From Penelope pileata (Eukaryota; Chordata; Aves; Galliformes; Cracidae): a stretch of DNA of 64,000 nucleotides. A model generated the notes under the pieces. That model was not told the origin of the DNA and ran no database searches. It saw only the letters and a program-made list of their open reading frames with translations. Each line of letters begins with the position of its first letter. Position 1 is the stretch's first letter. Positions 21,557 to 36,500 of the stretch are shown here, in pieces. The DNA lies in the NCBI GenBank assembly GCA_013396635.1, contig WBMW01003274.1, positions 236,701 through 300,700 of the forward strand, written 5' to 3'. A program made the translations under genes and the position numbers.

Positions 21557-24500
21557 CTGGAGAATCAGAAAGCATGTGTATGTTTTAATAACATTACAAA
21601 AACCATGAGAGAGCAGTTAAGAGACCTTTTACTGGTGCAATGGAGCATTCCTTACAAAAATCTTAAAATCCTGGCTGGTTTTTGGAGAAGCAGAAATAAA
21701 ATCCTTAGGTCTTGAGAACGTTATTATATCAAGAAGTATGGCAATTGCTTGCTTGAAGTGTGTCTCATTAACAGGAATACTTAGCTGGGCTGTTTGTGTT
21801 GCTATAGCTATGGCAATGTTAGAACTATGATCAACCCTATTTCCAAGGTATATAACTCTTGTCAAAACCCCCTCCGGTCTGAAAATTGGCAACAGACAAA
21901 GCATATGCTTCTCATGGTTCTGCAAATCAATCCAGACAGTTTTTATTTCAGTGAGAGAGCTTAAGAAACAAAACAAACCCCGAACATTAAAAACCTGTTT
22001 ATTGCTTTCAGATGCCTGTTCACAGTGCTGTGACTTGTAAATGATTTTGGTATAGTCGCTCTGCAAACTTGCCAAGCTCCTGGGCTGTAATGTCAACAAG
22101 GCCATGTTAAAATAACGTAAAATGGAGAGGGTAGTGCTTTAACATTAGTGATGTGTGGGAATTAGTCATTCCCCATATGTACATACAGAACCTTTATCAG
22201 CAAAGTCCTGCCCACATCAGAGATTAGTATGCCACTAGGTGTTGACATGATTGATAAAATACATTCATTCCCACTTGGCCGTGCTCATTCATTTGCTGCC
22301 GCAGGAATGGAAGTCTTTCCTCTGGCCACAGACCATTATTTAATGCCACCACTCTGTCTTCTCTGCCTTTCACTTGGGCTGCTGTCTTCTTCAACCTTCT
22401 GAGATCTTCTCAAGTCTGTCTTTTCCATAGGATCCATCCAAAGTGCTGCCTCCAGCTTGAGCCCGGTATGGCTACCCCTAGGAACTGGCTTTGTTCAGTT
22501 TCCTTCAAGAGAAGAAGAGCCCAGATTGCTGAAAGCTGCCATGCTGGCTTCGTGCTGGGATGCCCCAAAAAGCCATGCAGGGTAATGATCCCCACCTGCC
22601 TGCTGAGGGCTTGCTAAGGTGTGAAGGACTCGGTGCTGAGTGCCAACTGGGCAGCTCTGTGCCTCTGCTGCATGCAGCAAGAGGAGCCAAGCGACTTGTG
22701 ATGTCTTCTCCCTTCTCATTTCCTGGTGCAGGTTTCAGAAAAATCTCTTCCAAGAAAGAGTGGTGATGCATTGGAACAGGCTGCTCAGGGAGGTGGTGGA
22801 GTCACCGTCCCCGGAGGTGCTCCAGACCTGTGGAGATGTGGCATCAAGAGGCTCAGTGGGCATGGTGGGGATGGGCTGGGGTTGGGCTTGGGGATCTTGG
22901 AGGTCTTTTTCAGCCTTAATGATTCTACGATTCTATGCTTTTCAGTGCAGTAAACTGCCTGCCTGTTGGTATGCAATGCTGTCTTCTTTTGACTCTTCGG
23001 TCAGCGGGACAGTCACTTGGGCTTAATGAAGCCAGCTCCTAGGACAAGGTTAAAGAAAATATTTATCACTAACCGACCAGCACCTGAGCTGGGGATGTAA
23101 GTGATGGACAAGTAGATGATAAGCGTGACAGATCAGAGTTTAAAATCTTCAGGAATGACATCCATAGCTTTTTGGTATGGGTTTTCCTACATCTTATACG
23201 TACTTTGTATCACTGCCAGGCAGAACTGGAGCACTGGCTGGAGCACTCTTTGCTCTGTAGGACTCCCTTATTTCTGCGTAAGGATTTGTATCAATCACAT
23301 CGATGTGATAATTCTCAATCTCAAAAATGGTGGATGTATAATTGGGTCAGAAATTTGAGTAAATTGGATGAAGAAATCACATTATCACAAAATTTTGCAT
23401 TATTTATATTCATTTTGGAACACTGGCAGAATATAAATGTCAAACAGGGAGATTCATGTTTCCAGTGAATAGAAATCAAAGATTCATCACAGCGCTAATC
23501 TTCGCTTTGAATGCTGCTTTAAGTTTTAGCCACCCCGCTTCAAAAAGGACAAAGCAAAGCAACAGAAGAGGTCCAGCAATGGCAATGATTAGAGGCTCTG
23601 GAAAAGGGGCTTCTGTGTGTGGAGAGATGAAGATCCCAGAGTTAATTAATGTACGAGGCCATTGTGACAGTCCTCTTCCCCTGTGCCATATTACAGGTGC
23701 TGAGGTGCTTCCATGACATTTCAGGGAAACAAATTAAAAACAGATGAAAGGAAATACTTTGTTAAGGGCTGTAATTAACGCAGGGAAACGATTGCCAGGG
23801 GATATTGAGGATGGTGTTGTTTCAGCAATGTTCAAAATGAAGTGCTGTCTGCATGCTCCGTGCTGTACAAAACAGGCATGTTTGTAGGAAGTGGAATAGT
23901 ATTTGTGAGTTGAACTTGCACTAAATGTTGGCTCTCAGGTTTCAGGGCACTGCTCGGAGCTGGGAATGATAGGAGTTTTTTTCTGTGCAGCAACGCTGAA
24001 CCATTAGCCTCTCCCTGAGGAAAGATACTGGTTTAGATAGGAAGCGAGAGGAAAAAAGAGTCATTTGCCAAATATCACAAATGCTGCCTATGCTGAGTGA
24101 GCCAAATGGCTCAAGATGGAAATTGGAGAGCATTCAGTAGGGCTGGGAGAAATATGCACTATCATGAGGTTAGCAGTGGAAGGAGGCCTGGACAACGTCG
24201 CATCCTGTTTGTTTGCAGGCACCGTGGGGATTCAGAACCAGGGGGAGTGCAAAGAGGAGAATGGAAAGGAAACCTTTTGGCTGGGAGACCTTGATGGTTT
24301 GTAAGCATGTCTGTAGAACTGGCAGTGCTGTCAGTGCTGCTGGAGCCCAGCTCAGCTGTCCCTGAGCTACGCTGAAGTCACTGCGGCAAATAAATTGTGG
24401 ACCTGGAGTTAAGACTGATAAACTGTTCCCGTTATTAGGAAAAGCAAATGCAATACAGTGAAAGCAGAATTAAGCACCACATAAAAAAAATCCCAGCCCA

Positions 24501-27500
24501 GGAAATGAGAGAGTAATGATTACTGAGCTACATGTGGAAGAGATACTTATTTGCAGGATGATCCAAGTGTATTTGAGGTACATGGAGTGGGACAGCTTTT
24601 GCCTTAAAGATTTTATGGCCCCAGGGGGTGGAATTTGGGATGGAAACTTGTTTTTTTTTTAATCTCCCAAACAAAAGCTTACGTGAGAAAATTCTTGTTT
24701 GAGAAAATTTTTAAGAAAGAGCTTAGAACTTGATCCCTACGTGAAACACCCTACAGATCCCAGATGTCCAAGTTCTGCCTCCTCAAGAAAACACAGCCAG
24801 GTTCACCAAACGTGGCAGCTCCCACCCAAAAAGGATGAATGCATTGCACTAATGGCACATGCCTCATTGATCCGTGCGTGTGAGGGCTGCTGTGCTCACG
24901 AGGAGCTGGGTGCAGGCAGCAGGCTCAGCCCACTGGGCACGCTGCCCATGCAGTAATCCTCATTTGCTTGGCACAGCAGCACAAAATGGGGAAGATGGGT
25001 GATCAGTGCTGTTGGCCAATACATCACCATCCAGACAGTGACGTGCCAAGCCAGCAGCAGAATTAGCAGGTCTCTAGGTCAACCGTGCCTGGACAAGGAC
25101 ACAATAGGGGATGGGGAAAGACAACTGATTAACACAGCTCTAACATCACCTTGAATGTTTCTTCCTCCTGGTTGTAGACTGGCTCCTGCGTGGCCAGGGA
25201 GGTGACGAACTCGGCGGTGCGCAGGGGCCTCCTGGCCATCTGCAGGAGGCGCAGCTCGCTCAGCACGGTGTGCACCGCCCTGACGATGCGGCCCTGGGTG
25301 AAGCCATCCGACAGCTTCGCCAGGCAGCTGATGCTCAGCAGGTCGCTGATCTCTCCTCCGTGCTGCAGGATGATGTGTCGCCACAGCACTGCTCGGCAGA
25401 ACACGAAAAAGAGAGAACACCCAAGACGCGTTAAGGAAAGCAAGAGAAATAGTTTTGCATTTGGGAATCGAAATAGGAAAGTAAAGGATAACACTCAGCA
25501 GAGCTGAGATGCAATTTTTTCTCATTCGCTGTTTCTTTTGTCCGCAGATTTGCAGCATAAAGGGCTCTAGGCACATCTGTTCTTCAACCATCAGTGACCC
25601 ACTGCTGGCTACCAGGCAGTACTTTCAGAAAGTCTTTAAGGGCACATAACGTGCAGTGGAGATGTGTGTAAAAATGGGAAGAACTACTTAAACAAGCCTG
25701 TGCGTATATACAGAAAGGGAACATGCCCAGAATTTTCCCATTCAGGTATGCAGAGTTTTAAGTACCTGCATTAACAGCCTGGCTTTATTTCTGTGACCCT
25801 GACCACGCGTTCCTCCCACTGAACTGAGGGGACTCCACATCTGGCTTTGGAGCCAAAGGCCTCCAGCTGTGCAGGCACATGTTGCAAATGCCAGGTGTAA
25901 ACTTCTCTGGTTGGCATTTTGCTCCTTAAATAATGGTGAAGCTGCTTGTATTTCCTAGCTGCAAACCACTGAGACATGAAGCTTTTTGTACCTGAAATGC
26001 CTGAGATTTTGCTTACAAAAATAAAGTAATAGGACCAACATACATATATATGTTTTGTTTTGCCCTTTGTCAAGTAATGGACTATCTCAGAAAAGCCCTG
26101 GAAAAAATAAGTATTAGGCATTAAGAGATTTAAAAGGCTCTTGAATGAGACAGAAGAGTTTCTGGTTTGGGTATCCTGTGTTCCAATGCTCTGATGTAGT
26201 ATGAAAATGCTGGGTGGAAAGTCAATGTCACTGTCATGTAATGGGGAAAACTTGCCTTGCTCTGCCTTGGATACCAGGGATAACGTGGATACAAGGGATT
26301 GTGCCCCTAGCTACTGACCACTTTGTATGACATTTCTCCCTTGGGCATACTGTGGTCCTCCACTTGAGTTGTAACCATGCTCAGCAGCTATTGGCTGAAT
26401 CACTGATTCATAGTACAGCAATTGATGCACACAACAGCGAGTGCTGTTGCTGCACTGCCACATATACATGTGCTGCAGTTTCCATTGCAGGAAGGATTGT
26501 GCAGAAATACGAGATACTGACCCACCAGGTGATTAACAGCAAGAAAATACAGGGTCCTGAAATCTCCTAGTATAATGATTTCCACTGCGTGCTTGCCATC
26601 TCCTGCACAGATTGGAGTTTTCTGGTTTGTAGCAAATGGATAGTTGTAGTGAATGGGTAAAGTTTGTGCACTGTGGCTATGCATGTTTCTTCTGCCATGG
26701 CTTTTCTGCCTAAATGGGTTTCTTTAGTTCTCAAATCGGGTGTCAGGCACTGGAAATTGTCACAATTGGAAGATGAGTGCTCTGCACTGTAATAGCCTCA
26801 TTTCCACTGAGCTTCAGGGAAGGTGTGAGCTAAAGAAAAGCCAGGTACTGTCCTAAGTGGACAACGTCAAAGAATGAAAACTACAAGCTTAATCTGCTTT
26901 AAAATGTCAAGAGTTAACTTTTTGGGGCATTTGGAGGCTTGCAAGCTAAAATCCCTTTGGCTGGCCCTTTTTCTGACTCCAAATTAGCGGTGAGAATCCC
27001 AGAATGTGACGGGTTCAATCCCCAGAAGTGAACATAGCTAAATTCAGCTGCTATCACCTCCTTTCTCTAATTCTTACTTATGTCCCTTATCTGTTAGCAA
27101 TTTATCAGAGCTGTAACCTAACATGAAACACATGTTAGCTTGCTTAAGGACCATTTCCCATCCACACTGAAAATTATTGAATGTGGGAGAGATTTACAAT
27201 GCTCTAGGCAGTCAAAACCTGTCTTGAGCTTGCCCAAACATGCATCATCTCAATACCTTGGCTGCCTCCTTGAAAGGCAGCACAAAAATGGACATCAAAA
27301 TACAGTTGCATGATTTTGTAATAAGATGAGTATGTGGAGCAATATTGTCTGGTTTACTCATTGTGTAGTGAGGTCTCTGAACTGAATGTGGTTTCTTTTA
27401 ATTCTGTGCTCTTTTGGGGAATGATCCATAAGAGATCAGCTGCACGGAAAGAGTCTGTTTCACTTGATGTGGTGATCAATAGGGATATTCAAGCTAGGAG

Positions 27501-30500
27501 CTGCTGGTAGGAGAAATGCACCACTGAGAGTCCTAGCTTAGAAGGGTTTGGCACCACTGTGAGCAGCCCTAAACCTTTCTTCCACATCATCTTTAGACTG
27601 AACCTAAGCAGCCCTTCTGTATGAGAGTCACCAGATCCAGACTACGTTGTACCCAGAGAAGTCTATTAAATTATGATATAGTCAGAAAAAAAATGACACC
27701 TCTGGGATCCAAGCCCGTCTACCAGCTGCTTCTGAAGGATGTGAACAAACTACCATTTCTCTTGCAGTAATTGATTCACATTATTAAGCTCAATTTGGAG
27801 CATTTCATCCTAGTCAATGCTTTGCTATTGCTGACTTGAAGGTGATTCAAACCTGAAGACAAACTTGCATGCCTGAAAGGTTGTCTTTTTTTTCCTAGCC
27901 ATGTAAGTTGGTCTAATAAAAAATACAGTTTTTCTTACAAGCTTCGACTCTTGGCATATTTGGCACTCAGCGAATCTGTCAGACTTTGGGAGGGCCCATC
28001 ACTCACTGTAAACATTTGGTAGGCTAGAAATACAAGACCTTGGATGCCTCTACAATTTCCCTCATGATCTGTAAGAACAAAAATGGGATTTGGTAGTGAC
28101 TAAACCCTCTCCAGACGTGGTTCTGTTAATGGTGAGGCCCAAAAATGCGTTATTTACAATTTGGAAATGAGATAGGAGTAACAGAAATTCGTATTCCCTG
28201 TGCCTCAAATAGAAAATGTGCCCTGAAATAGGATCTTATCATTCATACAATGAAAAAACAGCTTGGGTGGTATACAGTGTACTCTGAACAAACTCGCGAA
28301 GAAATGTTAGTTGCTGCAGAAGAGCATTTTAAACCATTCTCCCAACGTCCTCTTCTATTATCTGATCTTTCAGGTAGCATGTTTCAGTATCACCTAAATT
28401 TTCAGGAGTTGAGATGGGGTACAAATTGAGTTTAAAAACAATTCTGAGGATAACCAGACAACAAGCATGGATACTTGAGTGATGAGTGATTACCAGAATG
28501 ACTTGAAATACTTGCCAAATCTGGAAGCGTAGTCAGGCCTAGGGATCAGAATGATTTTCTGGTAAACTTTGCAGAAAGGTTTAATATTGGCATCGAAGGG
28601 ACGGTCAGAGGTTCCCACTAGCAGCACTCTGTCCGGTGCTTTCAAGGCCTTAAGGAATTTGGGGAGCATCTTTTCCAGACGTTTTGGACTTATCTTCAGG
28701 GCACACATGTAAATACAAGGAGGAGAGAGTTGTTATCAGTACTGACAACTTAGAGTTAATGAGGTGAATTAACTGTAGATATGATCAATGTAGGTGTGTG
28801 TGTTGTAGGCAGACACACAGCAGGATTTTGTGCTGTTTTTCAGCAGTCTATCTGCATTTAGTATAAACAGACTAGATGCTCAACCTAAGCAGAATGTCTT
28901 TGTCTTCTGCAAATCCAGTTGATTTCTGCCTAGGTATTAGTGGGTTTGAGTGCTGGTGCCTTCTACCAGTGCATTTGCTGTCTCTCTTACTGGAAATCAG
29001 AAAGGAGGCAGCAACTCATTTAAGAAAGGAAATCCTGATTTTTCAGTTCAAGAAATAATGCTTGGACTAGTGCATCTGATGAACCCTAACAGACAGAAAA
29101 AACACTTGGGTATGTAACCTGGCCTGGAATCCTCACAGCTCTTTGAGGTTATGATCTACCAACTCCTATCAGTGTTTTAAACCTGGGAACACGAGCTCTC
29201 TGAACTCAGGATTTGGTTCCTTGTGATAATTATTATTTGACCTCATTATAAGTATTCAACTACTCTTTACAGAACAGATGACTATTGAGCAAAACTTCTC
29301 ACTGGATGGTTATGTTTGATGATGCTTAAGCGAAAATTGGTTGGAGAAGCTTCATCAAATTCTTGTGGTGTTACTCTATTTTTAATAAAACTACAAATGA
29401 ATAACCAAGTTAGGGTGGTGTATTGTATTCAGAAAGTCTAGGGACTTAAAATTTTTTGAGAATTGATTAAGACTTAACATCTAAGTCAATCACACTCAGT
29501 GGAAAACCTTACTCTAGGTCACCTTGTGATTTCTACTATATAGTAGGCAGCTACCTGAGAAGCCTTGCCTCAATTTCAGGCCTCCCTTCCTTATGTTAAT
29601 AAAGTGCCTTCTGCTGGGAAAACAGACTCTGTCAGAAGATTCAGATAATTTTTTAAACAATCATCTGACTTCTATTTCACCCCTTACTCAAGATAAAAAG
29701 TCCTAATTTATCCCCTGCATTTAGAACATCAATGTTCTTGGGTGACGTGATATTCATGGATTCCCACTAATACGTAGTTTGTTACATGTGCTCATTGCTT
29801 AGCCTGTAGGAATCTTAATTTTAAAATTACAAATGACTGTACCAGTACCAGAGGCGAGGGAAATATTACACTCTTGTGTTAAGCCTACTAAGATTGACTG
29901 GCATTTGTGTGTCAGCAGCTCCTGCTACGCTTTTGAAGCTAATGTGTGCCCATAGTGCACACATTTAATGGATATGTACTGAAAGCTAACATTATCTCCT
30001 CCACCTTGAAAGAAATATATCAGCAGCAAGAGAACCTGTCAAAGAGGCAAGCTACGATCTCAGCCATCATGTGCACGTGAGCTGGAGAAAAGTGGGGTGA
30101 ATGGTGAAGGTGACCCCTATTTGTTTGAGTGGCTTAACTGCTTGCACATCATCCTTGGCAACTGGGTTACCATAACATATTTGATATGTGACTGCTTTGC
30201 ATCCTTTACAGAGGATTGGACAGAGTGCATTTTTTTTCAGTGGGCATTTGAAGAATTTGAGTCTTCTTTTTCCCAGGTTCTCAGTCACAGCACCAGAGGA
30301 TGTCACACTTAGCAAATGTCTTCCACTTGCTCTGGCCTCCTCTGAGGGTTGAATTTAGCTCTTCTCCATAACCCACCTCTCCTCACTACAAGAAAGACAT
30401 TGAGGCCCTGGAACGTGTTCAGAGAAGGGCAAAACTGGTGAGGGGCCTAGAGCACAAGTCTGATGGGGAGCGGCTGAGGGAGCTGGGATTGTTCAGTCTG

Positions 30501-33500
30501 GAGAAGAGGAGGCTCAGGGGAGACCTCATCGCACTGTACAGCTTCCTGAAGGGAGGTTGTGGTGAGGAGGGGGTCGGCCTCTTCTCCCAGATAACTAATG
30601 ACAGGACGAGAGGGAATGGCCACAAGTTGCGCCAGGGAAGATTTAGACTGGATATAAGGAAAAACTTTTTCTCTGAAAGAGTGGTCAGGCACTGGAATGG
30701 CCTGCCTAGGGAGGTGGTGGAGTCACCATCCCTGGTGCTGTTCAAGAAGCGTCTGGATGAGGTGCTAAGGGATATGATTTAGTAGCTTAGTGGGTAGGGA
30801 TGGTGATAGGAGAACAGTTGGACTAGATGATCTTGTAGGTCCTTTCCAACCTAGTGTTTCTATGATTCTATGATTCTATGATTCCTGAGGTGCTCCTCAG
30901 GAAGGCTCCCCACACTGCTGCTCACCAGTGCCTGTCCCTCCTCTTTCATGCTCTCTGGCTCCAAATACTGGTTGTGCTGTGAGCTCTGTGGGACAGGAGT
31001 GATTTCAGGCCTGGAGCTGTCCTTTCCCACCAAGCACACAAGAGACATTCCATTAAGGACCTGCAGATCTTGTGATAGGATAGCAGGGAGAGGTGGTATC
31101 CCTGACTCTGAGGAGGGCATGGGGAGAAATTTTTCCTCACTGGTGTCTTTCAAAACAGATAAAGATCACAAGTACTCCAGGCAATCTTTGGCCTCTAGTC
31201 TTAATTTTAATCCCCATCTGCACTTGCTGCCCAAGTTTGAGCCCAAGAGAACGTTTACTTTCAGTTTAAGAGCCACTAGAGGGCATCCAGTGCTGCACAC
31301 CCAGGAGCTCATGTGGCCCTCACAGCAGCTGGTGGCCTCATCCAAGCTGATAAGGTCCTCCAAAACACCAGGTGTGTGCCCACTGCATAGCCTAAATACA
31401 CGGGACTTGCCTTAGGAAAAAAGGTTTCATTTTTCACGTGGAGCTCTAAAAGCAAAATATTTTGCAAGCAGCATGAATCTAATCAGGATTTCAGGTGAAT
31501 TGCTCTCTGCTGTGGCGAGTGAGTTGCTGTGCCTATTGGGCAGTGCTTTAATTTTCTTTCTGGTGGGGAAGACAAGACAGGAAGGAATGGAAGCAGTGGA
31601 AATAGGACTCCTGGGAGTCCAAAGAAAATAATCTGTAAATGTAACTATTTAATATATGCTATTTGTTTTCACAGTGGAAATTTATCCTTGTTACTTTATT
31701 GTTCACTTTGGCTCCATGCAATTTCTCAAATTAATAGAGCTGAACAATTTAAGCTCATCTTAACTTTTAGTTTCTTGCTTCATATTTTGAAACTCTCCAT
31801 TATCCTCTCCTGCTTTTCAGTGCACTGATGAGCAGTGACCGGACTATTTTTAAACAAAGCAAGTATGGGTGCGTAGGAGAGAATTGCGACTTCTTAAGAG
31901 CCCCCAAGAGGTCACAAGACTCTCTCAAAAGAAAAAAAAAATGTTAGTGAGATGAGCTTTTATCAAGCAAGCTTTGGCAGATTTGGTCATACTGGTGTGT
32001 GCTAAGCTAAGAAATACACCTGTGCCTTTGTGTTGGCTGCAATACAACAGGAGAAATGATCTGCACCAAAATAAAAAAGGAGCACCTCACCCGTTCTTCA
32101 GCCTTTGGCACTGTTTTATAAAAGGTTTTCTCTGTGTCTCCAATCCACACGACTGAAGGCTGTAGCTGCCTAGCCACCTAAGGGAAAATGGGAGAGAGAA
32201 TGCAAGAAGTTGATTAAAATGGCTACAGTTTCATACCTGGGTGCCTATAATTATGCTTCCGAATCCATATTTCAGCAGTTAAAATTAGCTTGGTTTATTT
32301 TTTTCCCAGAAATGTTCATCACTCCTGGATAGCACTGGCTCTGCTCGGTGGTTTTGGCAAATCAAATGGATTCTGCTGAGGAACCTGACATTAAGAACTC
32401 ATCCCAAATTGGATCGTTCCCCTGCTACGCTTATGCTGCATTTCCCAGCTCCAATTCAGCCGCAGTTCTGCAAAAGGAAGCAGGACGTGGAGCTCAGTGG
32501 CAAGCAGACCACCAGCAGCTTTATGCTGGCTGCCCAGAGGATCTCTCCTATGGGCAAAGCAGATGGGGAGATGGGGAGACAGGAAAGGCATGGCTATTGA
32601 ATGAGCAATGATGCTACTAATCCTTCAGCAAAATAGGCTGGTGTGCAATCTTCTGGCTTACAACACAGCATTTCGTCTGCAGTTAGCCCAAGAATTAAAA
32701 TGGAGCTTGTTAAATCTGAAGGGGGGGGTCTATAGAAACAGGCTTTCCAGCTCCAAAGTCAGCGCTCTATACCTCTGGTTCACAGCAGGATGGCAGCAAT
32801 GCTACAGGCTTCTTCACATCTTGCACTCTCCCCATTGCTATAGAAACGCCAGTGGTTTAGACATTCTACTGCCAAATTTTAATCACTTTCCAGTGGCTCT
32901 CAGAGCCGTGCTAGTTTGCTCAGCAACAAAAGCGATGGCTTGAGGAGTCATCGGGTAACGAGAAAGCATTCTTCTTCTCCGCTTTCTTTTTTCCCTGAGT
33001 TGAAGCTGCTGCTTCCAGGAAGGAGCTTACAAAATCGATAGGTTGTATACATCATAAGCTCAGTGTCTGACTGACAGCCTGTGCGGGAAGAATTAAGTTG
33101 TGAGCATCTTCCTTCAAAGCACCCCAGTTCGTTTTAATGGCTGCGCTACAAAAGCACCAAGAGCACGCGTACATCTGTGCCGTAAAAATGGATTGAAGAT
33201 GGGGGAAAAGAATGGTAGATGAAAGCTGTTGGGCTTGTTTGTGCTGCTGACGGGGTGAGGTGGAAACAATGCCACCTTTGGCATGTGACACTTTATCTGC
33301 AGTAATGCTGTCAGTCCTAGAATATGACAAGTGGTACCTCCAAGCTCAGAGCGGTTCCACGGAGGAAAATAGAGCTTTTTCCTTTGTTGGAAAGTAGGCG
33401 CTAATAATGAGGATTAAAGAAACCCATATCATGAAAAATGATATGCAAATCCTGCAAAAATGGATATGTGGGCCCTGGCAGCAATGTGAATGCTTATCTG

Positions 33501-36500
33501 TATGAACCTCTTTAGGGGAAACTTCTCAGTCCAACAGCATACTGAGTAAGCAAGCTGGAATGAAATGACAAATTAAAGCAGCACAGAAGTAATAGCTGCC
33601 CTTTTAAGGTCACATGCTTCTTATCTATCTTCTATATATCTGTTCTCAGAGGTATGTTTTACATGTTCCTGAACCTGCCCACACTCTACAAGGTACATTG
33701 GAGAGAGCAAGTTTGTGGTCTTCTGAGCTGCACAGCAGCCCCAGGCTCAGGGTTTTTCTGCTGAGCATCCTGAACTCAGACACCTGCAGGAAATGCAAAC
33801 AGCCCTGCTGATTTGCACTTGCAGGTGAATTCAATCAGCTCCTAGCTGCTTATATGCAGGTGTGGGGGCAAGTAGAAGAGCATTGTGGCTGTGGTCCTGT
33901 AGTGGAGATGGTAAAATGGGGATTCTTTGTATAATTCTTACAAAGAACAGAAAGATGATGATATTTGCATTTCATGCACTATGAAATCTACTTTGACGCA
34001 TGGAAATTCTGAGTCAGAGACCCTCACCCAACCCAGCAGCTGCTCTGCAGTATTTCCTCCATACCTGTGTGTCTGATGCTGCAGTGTGATCTGACACAGG
34101 GGATAAGGTTGGGGGAGGTGATGGAGGCTATTAAAGCTGCTGGCGGTGGCTGAGCTCTGCTTATGTGCTTCAAAGAAAGCCACGTTGGCTTTTCAGCAGG
34201 GCCACTGCCTGGAGACACAGCTCTTCCCCACTTGGCTCTGTGGCTTCTGTGGTTAGCAGCTCTAAAACAGAGCCTGAAGGTTTTAATCAGCCCATGGTTT
34301 CATTTTAACTCGTAAGGAAGAACACCTACACCTGCAGGCTTCTTTTTTGAACCCTTTATTTCCACACCAGTTAAGTGGAAATACCACGAATGTACCCAAT
34401 TCTGTCTCTTAAATAGATGCTTTCCTGTGCTTTATGTTTTGTGGCAAAGACTTGGATGTAGGCCACTTCATATTTTTCTAGTGCTGGTAGCACTAACATA
34501 ACAGAATTCAGTGCACTGTGTTTGGGCTTTTGTCTTCTTCAGACAACAGCTCAGACACCCAGAAGCCACTGGCATCTAATTTAAATTGTTGGCAGATATG
34601 TAGCAGACTGTATATCCCTGTGAAAGCGCTTCATCTGAATTATCCACGGACAGTTTGAATCCATGGATAATTAAATGCACTGTACGTAATTAATTTGTAA
34701 TTGAAATGTTATTAGCTCTGCTGCCTTCCACAGTTTGTGGGAGCTGCCAGCAGATGGCTCCTTCACCCTTCTCATTCTGCCCTGTGTCAGCAGCTGCGTC
34801 TGCTGCAAACTGCTCTCTGTGATGGCCTGGGAGGCTTCATTTGCTGCTTCAGAAAATCGTTATGAAAAAACCCCCACCTTTTTCAGATTTCTATCAACAC
34901 TCATCAAAGATCAATCAGCGTTTTTGTAAGCTTGGGTTAAGCTTTTCAAGCCTGAGTTTAACTTTCAGAGTTAAACCAGCATACATCAAAGTACAGAAAC
35001 TCAATTCTTTCAGGGGATGCATGCATGTGGCCCCTCCAAACCTGAAGGTTTTGACGGCATTTGCTTAAAAGATGGAGATTTCCTCAAGATCAATTTATTT
35101 CTGAAAGCTGCTCAATCTGTAGTTCATATTCATGGAAATGCTCCAAAGCAGCAGGATGCTGAAGCCTCTGATCAGACCAAGTATTTCGGTGCTACAGCGA
35201 TGATGCCAAGGTTTGCCAGAGAGAAAATAACTATAAATGCTACCCTCCAACAGGATGCATTTCCTTTTTCAGCATTACAAAGTAACACAGCGCGAAGCTG
35301 CTGTCACAGAAATGACACTGCCTGAGCGCTGGTGGTGTTCCTCACCTTAAGGGTTTAGGCTCCTGGCAGGCTGCACTGCATCGAGGTAAGGGTTGCACAG
35401 CCAGAAGAAAGGCTGATAGTTCTGTATCCAAATACCAGTTGTAATGGAAGAGTCTCTTTTGGTAATGAAATGCTAAATACACTGCATTAAGGTAAACTGT
35501 ACCTGGTTGTTCAGATTGTCCAAAAAACGGCCCCTCCACAGGGACAATGCAGCAGTGGTTACAAATGACTGAACTTGATTCAGTGGAAAAATACTGATGA
35601 CAGGCTTCAAAATTCTGCTGCCTTTCAACACAAGGGTCATTCCAATTAATCTTGAACAAACTCCATCGTTTTTCTTTTTGGTATAACACTTACATTCAGC
35701 TCCAATTTGCTACATAGCATAACCAAAGAGCCTGATAGTGCAGGCTTCTGACAAGCGTGGTGTTGAAGTACTTCTGCAGCCTGCTGCACTGCAGAACTCC
35801 CTGCTCAGCAGGATGTCTGCACAGCGTGCACCAAGCTGTTGGTGCACTTACATGACTTCTGTGCTCGTATTTCCTCCTGACCACCTTTCCCAACCTTTTA
35901 GCCTGGTCAGTGCTGCACTTGTAACCTTTTCCCACGTGTGGCTTTTTGCACAATGAGCTTTCTGTTGCTGCTGTGGCCCTGCTAAAGGACCTTACAGGGG
36001 TTTTTGCACTCTGGTAGTGATTAACCTGATGGCTGCCTTATGGCTGCTAATGGATGATCGCTGCTTGCCGCTTTTATTGCCTTGGAGTTGAGCCTTATGA
36101 ACTATCTGCATTTTTACACCTCTGTGTCACAGTCATGCCTTCTACCTTTTTTCCATGATCCTTTCTGGGTTTGCTTTTGTTCCTATGCTGCCTTCACTGT
36201 CTTTCCTCACATCTCATATACAAGCTGCAGCAGTCTGTGCCCTGATGGGAACAGGGCAGAGCCAGGCCCTTGGTTGGTACAAGCTGGCAGAGAACTCCAG
36301 AGAGTTCCAGTTGGCTCAACACATGGAAAAAGTGGCTCAGCTGACATGTCCCAGGATGCTCTGGTTGGCACTAGAAGGATGAGACTGGTGTTGGGAAGCC
36401 CTTGTGTGTTACAGACAGATCCCCTCTTTTCAGAAGCAGAGCTGATCTGGGGGGCTTTGTGTCTCTGTGGAGAACACAATTGCTGGGGCTTGGTGTTCCC

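Noticed and set aside
25190..25507. 105-codon plus-strand open frame
   Set aside because: Antisense to IQCA1 exon j; no independent features.
27012..27022. GGTTCAATCCC, resembling a tRNA B box
   Set aside because: No matching A box, acceptor stem or anticodon arm could be built around it.
30438..30782. 114-codon open frame taken as a host gene
   Set aside because: Its sequence is the end of CR1 ORF2 and it runs into the CR1 3' tail, so it belongs to the retrotransposon.
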